This document shows, one piece after another, positions 41,613 through 49,949 of a DNA stretch of 64,000 bases. The notes beneath the pieces were generated by a model. That model saw only the letters and a list, made by a program, of their open reading frames with translations, made no database searches and was not told where the DNA came from. The translations under genes and the position numbers were made by a program. The stretch is from Pelomonas sp039929605 (GTDB taxonomy: Bacteria; Pseudomonadota; Gammaproteobacteria; Burkholderiales; Burkholderiaceae_C): the NCBI RefSeq assembly GCF_039929605.1, contig NZ_JBDSQX010000136.1:62001-126000 (forward strand), written 5' to 3'. Numbering within the stretch: position 1 is the stretch's first letter; the number at the start of each line of letters is the position of its first letter.

Positions 41613-43247
41613 TCAGCGCGCGCGCGCCATCTTGACCTTGAGCATGATGGGCTCGGCCATCAGGTTCAGGCCACTGTCGACCTGGTCGCCGTTCCAGACG
41701 CGCTCCATCTGCCAGCGGCCCTTGTCGTCAAAGCTGCCTTCCTCGACGCGCAGCATGAAGCCGCTTGCTTGCGGCCCGCCTTCCATGCGCACGCGGGTGC
41801 GTTGGCCAACGATGAGGAACTCGTCGTCGCCGATCTGCGCAATGGCCACGCCGCCGCCGGGCTGTTCGGTGCCGGCCGGCCGCTCGTCTTTGCTGTCCCA
41901 AGCAAGGTCCCAAAACTGCCATTGGCGGTAGGTCAGCTTGGCGACCCAGCCGCCCGGCAGCTCCAGCGACTGCGGCTTGCGGTCGTCGCCCTCAGCGGCA
42001 CCGCGCGTGCGCCCTTCGAAGGCCCATTGCGCCCACTGGCGCTGGATGGGCCGGAAGGCGCCGAAGACGCGGGCGAAGGGCTCGACCATGGTCTTGTCGG
42101 CGCGCTTGGAGCCCAGCGGGAAGTTGGCGTAGTTGAAGTAGTCCAGGCCGAAGGGCGCCACACCCAGGGCGCCGCGGCCCAGCGCCGCGTAGATCCAGCG
42201 CGCATAGCCCTCGGCATTGCCGATCTCGGGAATCCACAGCGCGTTGTCCGGTCGCTGATACAGGCGCATGTTGGCCTTGATCCCCTCGGAGTTGGGCGTG
42301 TAGATGTCGGGCGCGACGATGTCGATGGCGGGCGCGGCGGCCTTGTAGATGTCGATGACGTCCCAGACCGGCCCACCGCTGGCGAAGTTGCCCTGCCAGG
42401 GCTTGGGCGGCTGTTCCAGCGCCTCGCGCAGCGCGCCGTTGACGTACATCGGTAGGTCGTAGACGGCGCGGCCGGCCTTGGCGATCTCACCGATGTAGCG
42501 GGCGATGGCCCAGGCGTGGAAGTACTCGTCGGCGTAGTCGCCATAGACCTCGCGCCAGTTGCCTGATGCGGCGGCCTTGGGCTTCTGGCGCGCCACCACT
42601 TCGGCGGGCACCGGCTGCTCGAAGGCCGCCTGGGCGGCGGGCGCGAAGTCGCGCACGAGGCCATAGGTGCCGGACTCGTTTTCGACCTGAACCATCAGCA
42701 CGGTGCGCTCGGTCGCGTCGATCTTCTTCAGGTGAGCCATGAGCGCCACGAAGGCGCGCTTGTCGGCCTTGAGCGTCTCTTCGCCGAAGGGGCTGAAGCA
42801 GAAGTTGGGCTTGCCGTCGCGGTCCAGCATGGAAGGGAAACGCTTCCCATTGAGCTTGACCCAGTCGGGGGTGTACGAGCCGCCGGTGTTCTTCCAGGTC
42901 GCGAACCACAACAGCACGAGGCGCTTGTCCTGCTGCCGCGCTTCCTTGACCAGGACGTCGAGGAAGCTGAAGTCGAACTGGCCTTCCTGGGGCTCGACCT
43001 GCTGCCAGGCCACCGGCATCAACACGGTGTTGGCGTGCGCATCGTTGGCCGCGGCCCAGACCTTGCCCAGGGCTTTGGGATAGTTGCTGGAGTTGTGGGC
43101 CTGGGCGCCGAGCATCAGGAAGGGTTTGCCGTCGACGAGCAAGGCATGGTGGCCGTCGCGCTGCACGAAACGCGGGGCTTCGGCCGCGCTGACGGGTATG
43201 GTCAGCATTGCGGCGAGTAGGGCCGCGATCAGGGAGGTCTTCTTCAT
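41613..43247 (-). CDS. Glycoside hydrolase family 35 beta-galactosidase, DUF5597 type (exported)
   Basis: A 544-residue enzyme. Signal peptide about 1-21 (LIAALLAAMLTIPVSA). The catalytic barrel (about 30-370) shows FLMLGAQAHNSSNYP, LMPVAWQQVEPQEGQFDFSF, the acid/base in VQVENESGTYG near 190, and the nucleophile in ALWIPEIGNAEG near 335. A C-terminal beta domain of the DUF5597 type follows (about 385-535). Related enzymes cleave terminal galactose from xyloglucan side chains; that specificity is family knowledge, not proven here. It lies 269 bp downstream of the GH27 gene on the same strand, and its 3' end adjoins the GH5 remnant. Confidence 0.92.
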   Translation of the reverse strand: MKKTSLIAALLAAMLTIPVSAAEAPRFVQRDGHHALLVDGKPFLMLGAQAHNSSNYPKALGKVWAAANDAHANTVLMPVAWQQVEPQEGQFDFSFLDVLVKEARQQDKRLVLLWFATWKNTGGSYTPDWVKLNGKRFPSMLDRDGKPNFCFSPFGEETLKADKRAFVALMAHLKKIDATERTVLMVQVENESGTYGLVRDFAPAAQAAFEQPVPAEVVARQKPKAAASGNWREVYGDYADEYFHAWAIARYIGEIAKAGRAVYDLPMYVNGALREALEQPPKPWQGNFASGGPVWDVIDIYKAAAPAIDIVAPDIYTPNSEGIKANMRLYQRPDNALWIPEIGNAEGYARWIYAALGRGALGVAPFGLDYFNYANFPLGSKRADKTMVEPFARVFGAFRPIQRQWAQWAFEGRTRGAAEGDDRKPQSLELPGGWVAKLTYRQWQFWDLAWDSKDERPAGTEQPGGGVAIAQIGDDEFLIVGQRTRVRMEGGPQASGFMLRVEEGSFDDKGRWQMERVWNGDQVDSGLNLMAEPIMLKVKMARAR

Positions 43248-43516
43248 AGGGGAAGCTTTGTGATTCGCTTGCTGAGATCAGGCGCGATGGCTCGGGCGCA
43301 GAAGCGGTTGACGAGGTTTCCTGCTGATCGTTGTTGCACTGCGGACGAGTGGGCTTGACGGCAAAGACCTATTGGCAGTGGCTCGCTTGGGACAACTGTT
43401 CGTCATCTACGTGTGAGGAGGGCGCGTGATATTTCCGCCGGGATCTACGGGGCCGCGCGCTTGGCAAGGGCATCTTCAGGGAAGGACTCCTTGCGCGCCG
43501 CGCGGCCGGGCCCGCC

Positions 43517-44782
43517 TTACGGTTTCGCAGGGACGGTCAGGCGCAGCATCAGCACGCTGTGTGGCGCCAGCCGCGCTTCCAGTTTGCCGCTGGTGTCGCC
43601 CGTCTTCTTGCTCCACAGGTCGGACCAGCGGTAGACGGCCTGCTTGAAATCGACCGATCGCTTGCTCAGGTCATCGCCCAGGACTTGCTTCTTCCAGTCA
43701 TGGTGAACGTCGGCAGGCTGGTTGGAGCGGTTCAGGAACATCAGTGCCCAATCCCCGCCGTCGAGCGGCTTGGCGTAGAACTCCAGCGGACCGTCGACCA
43801 GGACGCGCAGCGCCTGCACACCCAGCTTGTCCTGGTTCACCGCGATCACGCCGGGGTTGGTGAGGATGCGGCGGGTCGACTCGGTCATGGAACGCAGGTC
43901 GTTGCCCAGGATGAGGGGCGAGGCCAGCATGGCCCAGATCGACAGATGGGCGCGGTCTTCATCCTCGCTCATGCCGTTGCCCACTTCGAGCATGTCCATA
44001 TCGTTCCAGTGGCCCGGCCCTGCGAAGTTGCGCAGGTTTGCGTCAGCGTGCTTGTCGAGGATGCGCAGCACGCCCATACCCGTCGAGAAACCGGGATTGA
44101 ACTGGCAGTCGAAGCAGTTATAGATATCGGGTGTGGTGCGCCACAGATGGCCGACTTTGCCGGCCCACTCCCACGGCTTGCTCATGCCCCATTCGCAGAT
44201 GCTGAACACCATCGGACGGCCCGCCTTGGCGATCGCGTCGCGCATCGTGGTGTAGGCCGGTTCGGCGCTCATGCCTGGGGTGTCGCACCAGTCGTACTTG
44301 ACGTAATCGATGCCCCAGCGCGCATAGACCAGCGCATCCTGGTACTCGTGGCCTCGGCTGCCGGGACGGCCGCCGCAGGTGGTGGCGCCAGCATCCGAGT
44401 AGATGCCGAGCTTGAGTCCCTTGCCATGCACATAGTCCGCCAGCGCCTTCATGCCGGATGGGAAGCGCTTGGCGTCCGGCTGGATGTTGCCATCGGCGTC
44501 GCGCTGGCCTTGCCAGCAATCGTCAATGTTCACGTACTGGTAGCCGGCGTCCTTCATGCCTGACTTGACCATGGCATCGGCGGTCTCGCGGAGCAGACGT
44601 TCGTCGATATCGCAGGCGAATTTGTTCCAGCTGTTCCAACCCATCGGCGGGGTAAGCGCCAGGCCTTCAGCCTTTTGAGCCCAGCTATTGCCTGCTACGC
44701 CAAAGAACAGGGTCAGCGCCGCGACGGCCATCATTGCCCAGCTCTGGAACGGCGACTTGTGTGTTGCGTGCTTTGTTTTCAT
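43517..44782 (-). CDS. Glycoside hydrolase family 27 alpha-galactosidase (exported)
   Basis: A 421-residue alpha-galactosidase. Signal peptide within 1-38 (MMAVAALTLFFGVAGNSWA). The GH27 barrel begins with LALTPPMGWNSWNKFACDI; the nucleophile Asp is in IDYVKYDWCD near 168, and the acid/base Asp in RNFAGPGHWNDMDMLEVG near 247. The C-terminal beta-sandwich is present (APHSVLMLRLT). The frame continues upstream to 45070, but those residues look like a fragment of another protein; the ATG at 44782 gives a clean signal peptide. It is the first intact gene of the minus-strand hydrolase series. The LacI-type operators lie about 400 bp upstream. Confidence 0.93.
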   Translation of the reverse strand: MKTKHATHKSPFQSWAMMAVAALTLFFGVAGNSWAQKAEGLALTPPMGWNSWNKFACDIDERLLRETADAMVKSGMKDAGYQYVNIDDCWQGQRDADGNIQPDAKRFPSGMKALADYVHGKGLKLGIYSDAGATTCGGRPGSRGHEYQDALVYARWGIDYVKYDWCDTPGMSAEPAYTTMRDAIAKAGRPMVFSICEWGMSKPWEWAGKVGHLWRTTPDIYNCFDCQFNPGFSTGMGVLRILDKHADANLRNFAGPGHWNDMDMLEVGNGMSEDEDRAHLSIWAMLASPLILGNDLRSMTESTRRILTNPGVIAVNQDKLGVQALRVLVDGPLEFYAKPLDGGDWALMFLNRSNQPADVHHDWKKQVLGDDLSKRSVDFKQAVYRWSDLWSKKTGDTSGKLEARLAPHSVLMLRLTVPAKP

Positions 44783-45070
44783 TTCTGAATCACTCTCAGT
44801 TCGATCAGTTGTAGGTAGCAATCGGCCGGCACGCTTTGGCCTCACCACCACCGCCAGACTCGGCTGGATGGTGGGCGACTCGACAAGGTAGGCCGCCACG
44901 CGCATCAGGTTCGGACCGTAGAACAGAACGCTTTTGGTCATACCGTGTAGATGGAACCGCACGCCTTCCGCCGTTCGGCGCCAAGCAGAACCGTCGGACC
45001 GCGCGTCCGCCGGCAGCTGCTCGGCAGCGTCGAGCGCCGAAGGTTGCTGCCCTGTCTCGCGCGTCGGCAA
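44783..45070 (-). pseudogene. Possible GH31-like N-terminal remnant
   Basis: In frame with, and just upstream of, the GH27 start are ~95 residues including SAWRRTAEGVRFHLHG and LMRVAAYLVESPTIQPSLAV. The pattern of an aromatic/Arg strand, then a 'FY.P...RV' strand and 'SL.V' resembles the N-terminal beta domain of GH31 alpha-xylosidases. It has no start with a signal peptide and no catalytic domain. I am not certain of the family; decay of a neighbour is in keeping with the region. Confidence 0.35.
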
Positions 45071-45187
45071 ACGTGTGTACTAACGCGCAGGGCAGCACTC
45101 CTTCGGAGTAATTGTTGTGGTCGTCCTGGCCCAGGAACATACGGCTCTCGTTGCTTTTGCGACTCGATTCATGGGTTAATCAATTTT

Positions 45188-45205
45188 TGATTAGCCGGTT
45201 AATCA
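45188..45205. promoter_or_regulatory. LacI-type operator (18-bp palindrome)
   Basis: TGATTAGCC / GGTTAATCA matches its own reverse complement at 8 of 9 positions per arm, with the CG centre typical of LacI-family sites. An overlapping perfect dyad, TAATCAA-TTT-TTGATTA, lies just to the left. The site is between the lacI gene and the glycosidase genes in the only AT-rich stretch nearby. Confidence 0.6.
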
Positions 45206-45246
45206 ACTAATCAAAAAAGGTGCGGCCACGCCGCACGCGCATCTTA

Positions 45247-45262
45247 AATTAGTCGACCAATT
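45247..45262. promoter_or_regulatory. Second candidate LacI-type operator
   Basis: AATTAGTC / GACCAATT is a palindrome with one mismatch per arm and a CG centre, 50 bp from the first operator (centre to centre about 58 bp). Two sites permit cooperative or looped binding. They also lie 40-110 bp after the lacI stop, so they serve the downstream hydrolases rather than lacI itself. Confidence 0.5.
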
Positions 45263-45300
45263 AAGCTGACTAGGGGAAAAACCTAGCACCTCCCCACGTG

Positions 45301-46407
45301 TCAGGGGATGGTCAGCGGCTCGCTCCGAGGTCCTGGCAAGGTCCGCCTGTTGACGATCTCGACGGGCAGGACGATGTCGCGAGGGCCCTCGTAGGCCTCG
45401 CCACGGCGCTGGGCCTCGATCAGCTGCATCAGGGCCTCGACCGCACGACGCCCTATCTCAACCAGGGGCTGGCGCACGGTCGTCATGCCCAGTGCGCGGG
45501 CCATCAAGGTGTCATCGAAGCCTGCAATGGAGATGTCCCGAGGAACGCTCAACCCGCAGCTCTCCAGCGCCTGGATGCAGCCGAAGGCGATGTCGTCGCT
45601 GCCACAACAGACGGCCTCTGGCAACGGCTGACCGCGGTGGCGTTGCAGCCATTCCCGCATGGCCTGCCTACCCCCTTCGACGGTGAACCATGTGCGGATC
45701 AGATGGTCGGACGCCACTTCCACCGCGGCTTCTGCATGGGCGCGCAGGAAGCCATCGACACGGAGATCCGCGCCCTTGACGTTCACCGGACCACCCATGC
45801 AGAGGATCCGGCGATAGCCAAGCTCGAGCATGTGGCGTGCAATGGCATAGCCGCCTGCTTCATCGTCGGCCTCGACGTTCACCTGGGCCCGCAATAGCGG
45901 GCCAGCGTGGATCGTGACCATGGGCGTATGCCGCGGCAGCCAGGTCGTGCTGTCATCTTCCAGCTGACGCGCCAGCACGACGAGCCCGTCGACGCGGCCA
46001 TCGCACAAGGCGTGGATGCGCTTGGGCGCTTCCTCCCAGCCGCCGAGTGGAAAGATGGATGTGATCTGGTGGGCCTGGGTCGCACTGCGCACGACGCCGT
46101 TGAAAATTTCCTGGAAATAGAGGTTGGGCTCCTCATCGGCAATGTTGGCGACGAAGCCGATGGCATTGGTGCGTTGAAACGTCAGCGCACGCGCGGTCGC
46201 GTTGGGCCGGTAGCTCAAGCGCGCCGCCGCCGCGAGGACCCGTTCACGCGTCTCGACCGACACGCGCGTCGAACCCTTCGCACCGCTGAGCGCGGAGGAC
46301 GCCGCCGCATCAGAAACCCCTGCTTCTCGCGCGACGTCGGCGAGCGTGGGCAACTTGTGACGACGGCTCTTCGGTGGCTTGGAAGGCTGGGGTATCGGAG
46401 CGGACAC
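45301..46407 (-). CDS. LacI family transcriptional regulator
   Basis: A 368-residue regulator. After a basic ~18-residue extension, the LacI helix-turn-helix reads PTLADVAREAGVSDAAASSALSG with the hinge helix RPNATARALTF near 70. The periplasmic-binding-like effector domain follows (about 80-350), including FVANIADEEPNLYFQEIF and ISIAGFDDTLMARAL. The start is a GTG at 46407. It lies upstream of, and on the same strand as, the GH27-GH35-GH2-GH2 series, with two palindromic sites in the gap, so it is very likely the local repressor, released by a galactoside or oligosaccharide. Confidence 0.94.
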   Translation of the reverse strand: MSAPIPQPSKPPKSRRHKLPTLADVAREAGVSDAAASSALSGAKGSTRVSVETRERVLAAAARLSYRPNATARALTFQRTNAIGFVANIADEEPNLYFQEIFNGVVRSATQAHQITSIFPLGGWEEAPKRIHALCDGRVDGLVVLARQLEDDSTTWLPRHTPMVTIHAGPLLRAQVNVEADDEAGGYAIARHMLELGYRRILCMGGPVNVKGADLRVDGFLRAHAEAAVEVASDHLIRTWFTVEGGRQAMREWLQRHRGQPLPEAVCCGSDDIAFGCIQALESCGLSVPRDISIAGFDDTLMARALGMTTVRQPLVEIGRRAVEALMQLIEAQRRGEAYEGPRDIVLPVEIVNRRTLPGPRSEPLTIP

Positions 46408-47009
46408 TTCCGGGGGCTGGAGACGGGGCGAGGCACTCTAGCATCGCGTCTGGCTGGAACCGCGGGACCTGACGTCTTCGTGGCTGACGACCGGAACCTT
46501 TTCAGTGGACCTATGAACTTGCCCTTGTGCGTCGATCAGCGAGCACTCGGCGAGCAGGTATGACGGGCGCTGGCCAGCCGCTACCTTCCGCTGGCTCGCA
46601 CCGCAAACGCTCGGGCTGTTGGTCGGTCACCTTCGAGTGCGCCTGCTAGGCACTTCAAGTTCCACCAGTGCAGAGCATTTCCACAGTGACAGCAGGCGTG
46701 CTTCATGGGCGGCAGCCCACCCGATACCAGTCCCCGGTGAACGTCAGTTGCTGGCCGAGAGCCGCCCGATGACATTCACCGGCCGGCTTGCGAGTCCGCG
46801 ACCGTTCGCTGTCACTCGATCTGCTGAAACAAGGAAGGTTCTTCTCGGACGGCCCTTGGGCTACGGCCATCAACCAACTCATCGCTCATCGCGACCGGTC
46901 ATCGTCAGACCGAACATCAGCCGCAGTCTGGCCCATCGCAGCCACCCGCATGGCTCCATCGGGCGATGCCGGCACACCGCCATCGAGGCGCGACAGCCGG
47001 GCGGTGCAC
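46408..47009. other. Long non-coding or decayed region
   Basis: About 600 bp without a gene I can support. Several frames are open but none has a convincing start, ribosome site or family match. One (about 46788-46905, LLKQGRFFSDGPWATAINQL) could be another protein fragment. Composition is somewhat less GC-rich than the neighbours. The area ends in the truncated gene at 47010. Confidence 0.4.
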
Positions 47010-47479
47010 GCCACACGGCCGATGACCATGTCGGCCATCTCGACGCCATCGAGCAGCTCGGCCAGGAGCTGCGGGCCCTGCGCTCGGCTCCCGTCGCCGA
47101 GCAACCGCTGCGCATGCAGCGCCTGTACCGCCACCTCGCGGCCTTCGTCGGCGAGAACCTCGTGCACATGCAGGTCGAGGAGAGCCAGAACAACGCGCTG
47201 CTGTGGGCGCTCTACAGCGACGCCGAGCTGCTGGCCATCCACGAGCGTCTGGTCGCCAGCATCGACCCCGCCGAGATGGCCATCAGCCTGCAATGGATGG
47301 CTGCGGCGTTGAACGATGCAGAGCTGGCAATGCTCTTCGGCGATCTGCAACGGCAAGCGCCGGCGGAGGTGTTCAACGCGCTGCTCGGGCTGGGCCACAG
47401 CCAGCTCAGCGCACCGCGACAAGCACGACTGAACCGCGGCCTGGGGCTGGCGCCGGTGCAGGGGTTGGTGGAGGCCTGA
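47010..47479 (+). pseudogene. 5'-truncated hemerythrin-like protein
   Basis: About 150 residues from DHVGHLDAIEQLGQELRAL to the stop at 47479 read as the C-terminal part of a small hemerythrin-like helical protein known from beta-proteobacteria: RLYRHLAAFVGENLVHMQVEESQ contains the later His/Glu ligand pattern, then SLQWMAAALNDAEL and a helical tail. The N-terminal helix with the first His appears to be replaced by unrelated, Arg/Ser-rich sequence. The frame stays open upstream to 46619, but without recognisable content. Confidence 0.5.
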
Positions 47480-47502
47480 GGAGCAGGCGGGCGGTCGCGC
47501 TC

Positions 47503-48405
47503 TCACAGCGCAGGCAGCCGGTAAACCGCCACCTTCAAACCCCGATCGAGGGCCACATCCTCGAATGCCGCCGGGTTCGCCACCCACTCGACAAACAGCA
47601 GCTTCGGTGCCTGTTCGGCCGTCACGACGCGCAGGAAATCCAGGCCCAGCTTGGGCGTGTTGAGGCACATCAGCGCGTGGCCGCCTGGCGCCAGCAGCGA
47701 CGGCAGCCGCCGGGCCAGCCGCGCCCAGTCCTTGGTCGCGACGAAGCTGCCCTTCTGGAAGCTGGGCGGGTCGCAGATGACGAGGTCATACGGCCCGCCA
47801 CGCGTCAGCTTGCCCCAGGAGTTGAAGATGTCGTGAGCCAGGAACTTGGCACCGGTTTTCACGCCGTTGAGTTCATGGTTGCGTCGGCCGATGGCCAGGG
47901 CCCCGTCGCTCATGTCGACGTTGACGACCTCGGCCGCGCCAGCCTGCAGCGCGACGACCGAAAAGGCACAGGTGTAGGCAAACAGGTTGAGCACCTTGTC
48001 GCCCGGCTGCACGTGCTCGCGCACCCAGCGCCGGCCTTCGGCCATGTCGAGGAAGAGGCCGTGGTTCTGGCCGCGCAGCAGGTGGACGAGGTAGCACGTG
48101 CCGGTCTCGGTGACGACATGCGGCTCCGGCGCGGCGCCCGCCATCAGCCGCGTCTCGGTGCGGCCACCTTCCTGGCGGCATTGGTAGACCCATGGCGCCT
48201 CCGGCCATCGCGCGGTGATCGCCGCGCCGACGGCCGCGAGCGCATCGCCCTCCAGCGGCTCGAAGCTGGTGAGCAGCAATGCGGGCGGGTAGACGTCGAG
48301 CGTCAGGTGCTCGCAGCCGGGAAAGAGGCCGCCACGGCCGTGGAAGAGGCGTTGGGCGTCGGTGGGAAGGGCCATCGTGGCGATGGCGTCGAGCAGGGGT
48401 TGCAT
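47503..48405 (-). CDS. Class I SAM-dependent methyltransferase (RlmI/RlmK-like)
   Basis: A 300-residue methyltransferase. The SAM-binding glycine-rich motif is seen as VLNLFAYTCAFSVVALQAGA near residue 140, with the acidic second strand in VVNVDMSDGALAIG. The catalytic-face motif is LVICDPPSFQKGSF near 205, the 'DPPxF' typical for the RlmI/RlmK 23S rRNA methyltransferase group. The first ~110 residues hold beta-strand elements as in that family, but no PUA domain is evident. A second Met (MALPTDAQR at 48375) is a possible start. The gene diverges from the glutaminase by 33 bp. Target nucleoside unknown. Confidence 0.88.
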   Translation of the reverse strand: MQPLLDAIATMALPTDAQRLFHGRGGLFPGCEHLTLDVYPPALLLTSFEPLEGDALAAVGAAITARWPEAPWVYQCRQEGGRTETRLMAGAAPEPHVVTETGTCYLVHLLRGQNHGLFLDMAEGRRWVREHVQPGDKVLNLFAYTCAFSVVALQAGAAEVVNVDMSDGALAIGRRNHELNGVKTGAKFLAHDIFNSWGKLTRGGPYDLVICDPPSFQKGSFVATKDWARLARRLPSLLAPGGHALMCLNTPKLGLDFLRVVTAEQAPKLLFVEWVANPAAFEDVALDRGLKVAVYRLPAL

Positions 48406-48438
48406 CAGCGAGATTGTCCCGGCGGGAGAATCCCGCTC

Positions 48439-49350
48439 ATGGACTTCCAGCTCATCCTCGAACAGATCAACGCCGAGTTGCGCCCACTCATGGGCCAGGG
48501 CGGCAAGGTGGCGACCTACATCCCGGCGCTGGCGCGCGTGTCGCCGTACCAGTTCGGCATCGCGCTGCGCACCTGCAGGGGCGAGACGGCGGCGGCCGGC
48601 GACAGCGAGGTGCCGTTCTCCATCCAGAGCATGTCCAAGATGTTCTCGCTGACGCTGGCCATCCGCTCGCTGGGCGAAGCGCTGTGGGACCGCATCGGCC
48701 GCGAGCCCTCCGGCAGCCCGTTCAATTCGCTGGTGCAGCTAGAGACGGAGCGCGGCATCCCGCGCAACCCCTTCATCAATGCCGGTGCGATTGCCGTGGC
48801 GGACCGGCTGGTGTCGCTGGGCGACGCCAAGACCGAGCTGCTGGCGCTGCTCGGCCGGCTGTGCGGCGAGCCCGTGCGCATCGACACGGAAGTGGCGCAG
48901 TCCGAAGCCGACACCGGCTTTCGCAACGCCGCGCTGGCCAATTTCATGAAGGCCTTAGGCACGCTGGACAACGACGTGGCGACGGTGCTGGACGTCTACT
49001 TCAACCAGTGCGCCATTGCGATGAGCTGCGAGCAGGTGGCCTGCGCGGCCGGCTATCTGTGCCGCGACGGCAGCCATCCGCTGGCTGGCACCACCGTCCT
49101 CAGCGAGGCGCAAGTGCGGCGCGTCAATGCGCTGATGCTGACCTGCGGCACCTACGACGCGGCCGGCGAGTTCGCCTTCCGCATCGGCCTGCCCTGCAAG
49201 AGCGGCGTGGGCGGTGGCATCGTCGCCGTGGTGCCGGACCGCCTCACGCTGTGCGTCTGGTCGCCCGCGCTGGACGACACGGGCAACTCGTTCCTCGGGC
49301 GCCAGGCGCTTGAGCTGTTCGTCGCGAAGACCGGGCTGTCGGTGTTTTAA
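48439..49350 (+). CDS. glsA: Glutaminase
   Basis: A 303-residue serine-dependent glutaminase converting glutamine to glutamate and ammonia. The active-site Ser-x-x-Lys is in FSIQSMSKMFSLTLA near residue 66; other family blocks are PFNSLVQLETERGIPRNPFI with NAGAI, the EADTGFRNAALANFM segment and GVGGGIVAVVP near the end. Length is normal. The frame is open far upstream, but the ATG at 48439 starts at MDFQLILEQI as in homologues. A GCGGGA-GAA-TCCCGC palindrome lies 1 bp upstream of the start and may be a regulatory or -10 overlapping element. The 3' end overlaps the convergent redoxin by 4 bp. Confidence 0.95.
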   Translation: MDFQLILEQINAELRPLMGQGGKVATYIPALARVSPYQFGIALRTCRGETAAAGDSEVPFSIQSMSKMFSLTLAIRSLGEALWDRIGREPSGSPFNSLVQLETERGIPRNPFINAGAIAVADRLVSLGDAKTELLALLGRLCGEPVRIDTEVAQSEADTGFRNAALANFMKALGTLDNDVATVLDVYFNQCAIAMSCEQVACAAGYLCRDGSHPLAGTTVLSEAQVRRVNALMLTCGTYDAAGEFAFRIGLPCKSGVGGGIVAVVPDRLTLCVWSPALDDTGNSFLGRQALELFVAKTGLSVF

Positions 49351-49949
49351 GAGGCGTACTTGACGCTGCAGCCATACGGCCGCGTCGACGCCTTCTCGAC
49401 TTTGCGGCCCGCAGCCACGGCGGCGAGCGCCTCGGTCACGTAGGGCTCGGCCTTGGCGATGTCGGCCTTGTCGGCGGTGGCAATGCTGTCGATGCCGCCT
49501 TTGTAGGCCAGCGTGCCGTCGGGCTTGATGACGTACATGTGCGGCGTGGTCTGGGCGCCGTAGAGCTTGCCGAGCTCGCCCTTGGGGTCCAGCAGCGTGG
49601 CCATGGGCGCGGCGCCGCGTTCGCTGTTGAGCTTCCTGGCCGTGGCGCCGTCGACATGGCCTTGCTGGCCCGGCGCGGACGACACCACCTGCAGCCAGAC
49701 CACGCCCTGCGCAGCTGCGTCCTTCTGCTGGCTCTGCATGTTGCCGCTGCTGTAGTGCTTCTTCACGTAGGGGCAGTCGTGGTTGGTCCACTCCAGCACC
49801 ACGGTCTTGCCCTTCAGGTCGGCCAGCGACAGCGGTTTGCCCTCGGCTGTGGTGGCGCTGAAGGTCGGCGCGGGCGCCTCGACGGTGGCGGCGGCCTGCG
49901 CGAGCGCCGGTGCCAGCAACAGGGCGAGCAAGGTGCGGCGAATCATCAT
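49347..49949 (-). CDS. Thioredoxin-family (redoxin) protein, exported
   Basis: A 200-residue protein with signal peptide (LLALLLAPALAQAAA) and an AhpC/TSA-like thioredoxin fold: TFSATTAEGKPLSLADLKGK, TVVLEWTNHDCPYVKKHY, then TTPHMYVIKPDGTLAYKG with the cis-Pro. Only one Cys occupies the active-site position (CPYVK), so it is not a CxxC oxidoreductase; a second Cys lies near the C-terminus (YGCSVKY). Its start overlaps the DsbD stop (ATGA), so it is the last gene of a four-gene operon and may be reduced by DsbD. Confidence 0.9.
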   Translation of the reverse strand: MMIRRTLLALLLAPALAQAAATVEAPAPTFSATTAEGKPLSLADLKGKTVVLEWTNHDCPYVKKHYSSGNMQSQQKDAAAQGVVWLQVVSSAPGQQGHVDGATARKLNSERGAAPMATLLDPKGELGKLYGAQTTPHMYVIKPDGTLAYKGGIDSIATADKADIAKAEPYVTEALAAVAAGRKVEKASTRPYGCSVKYAS

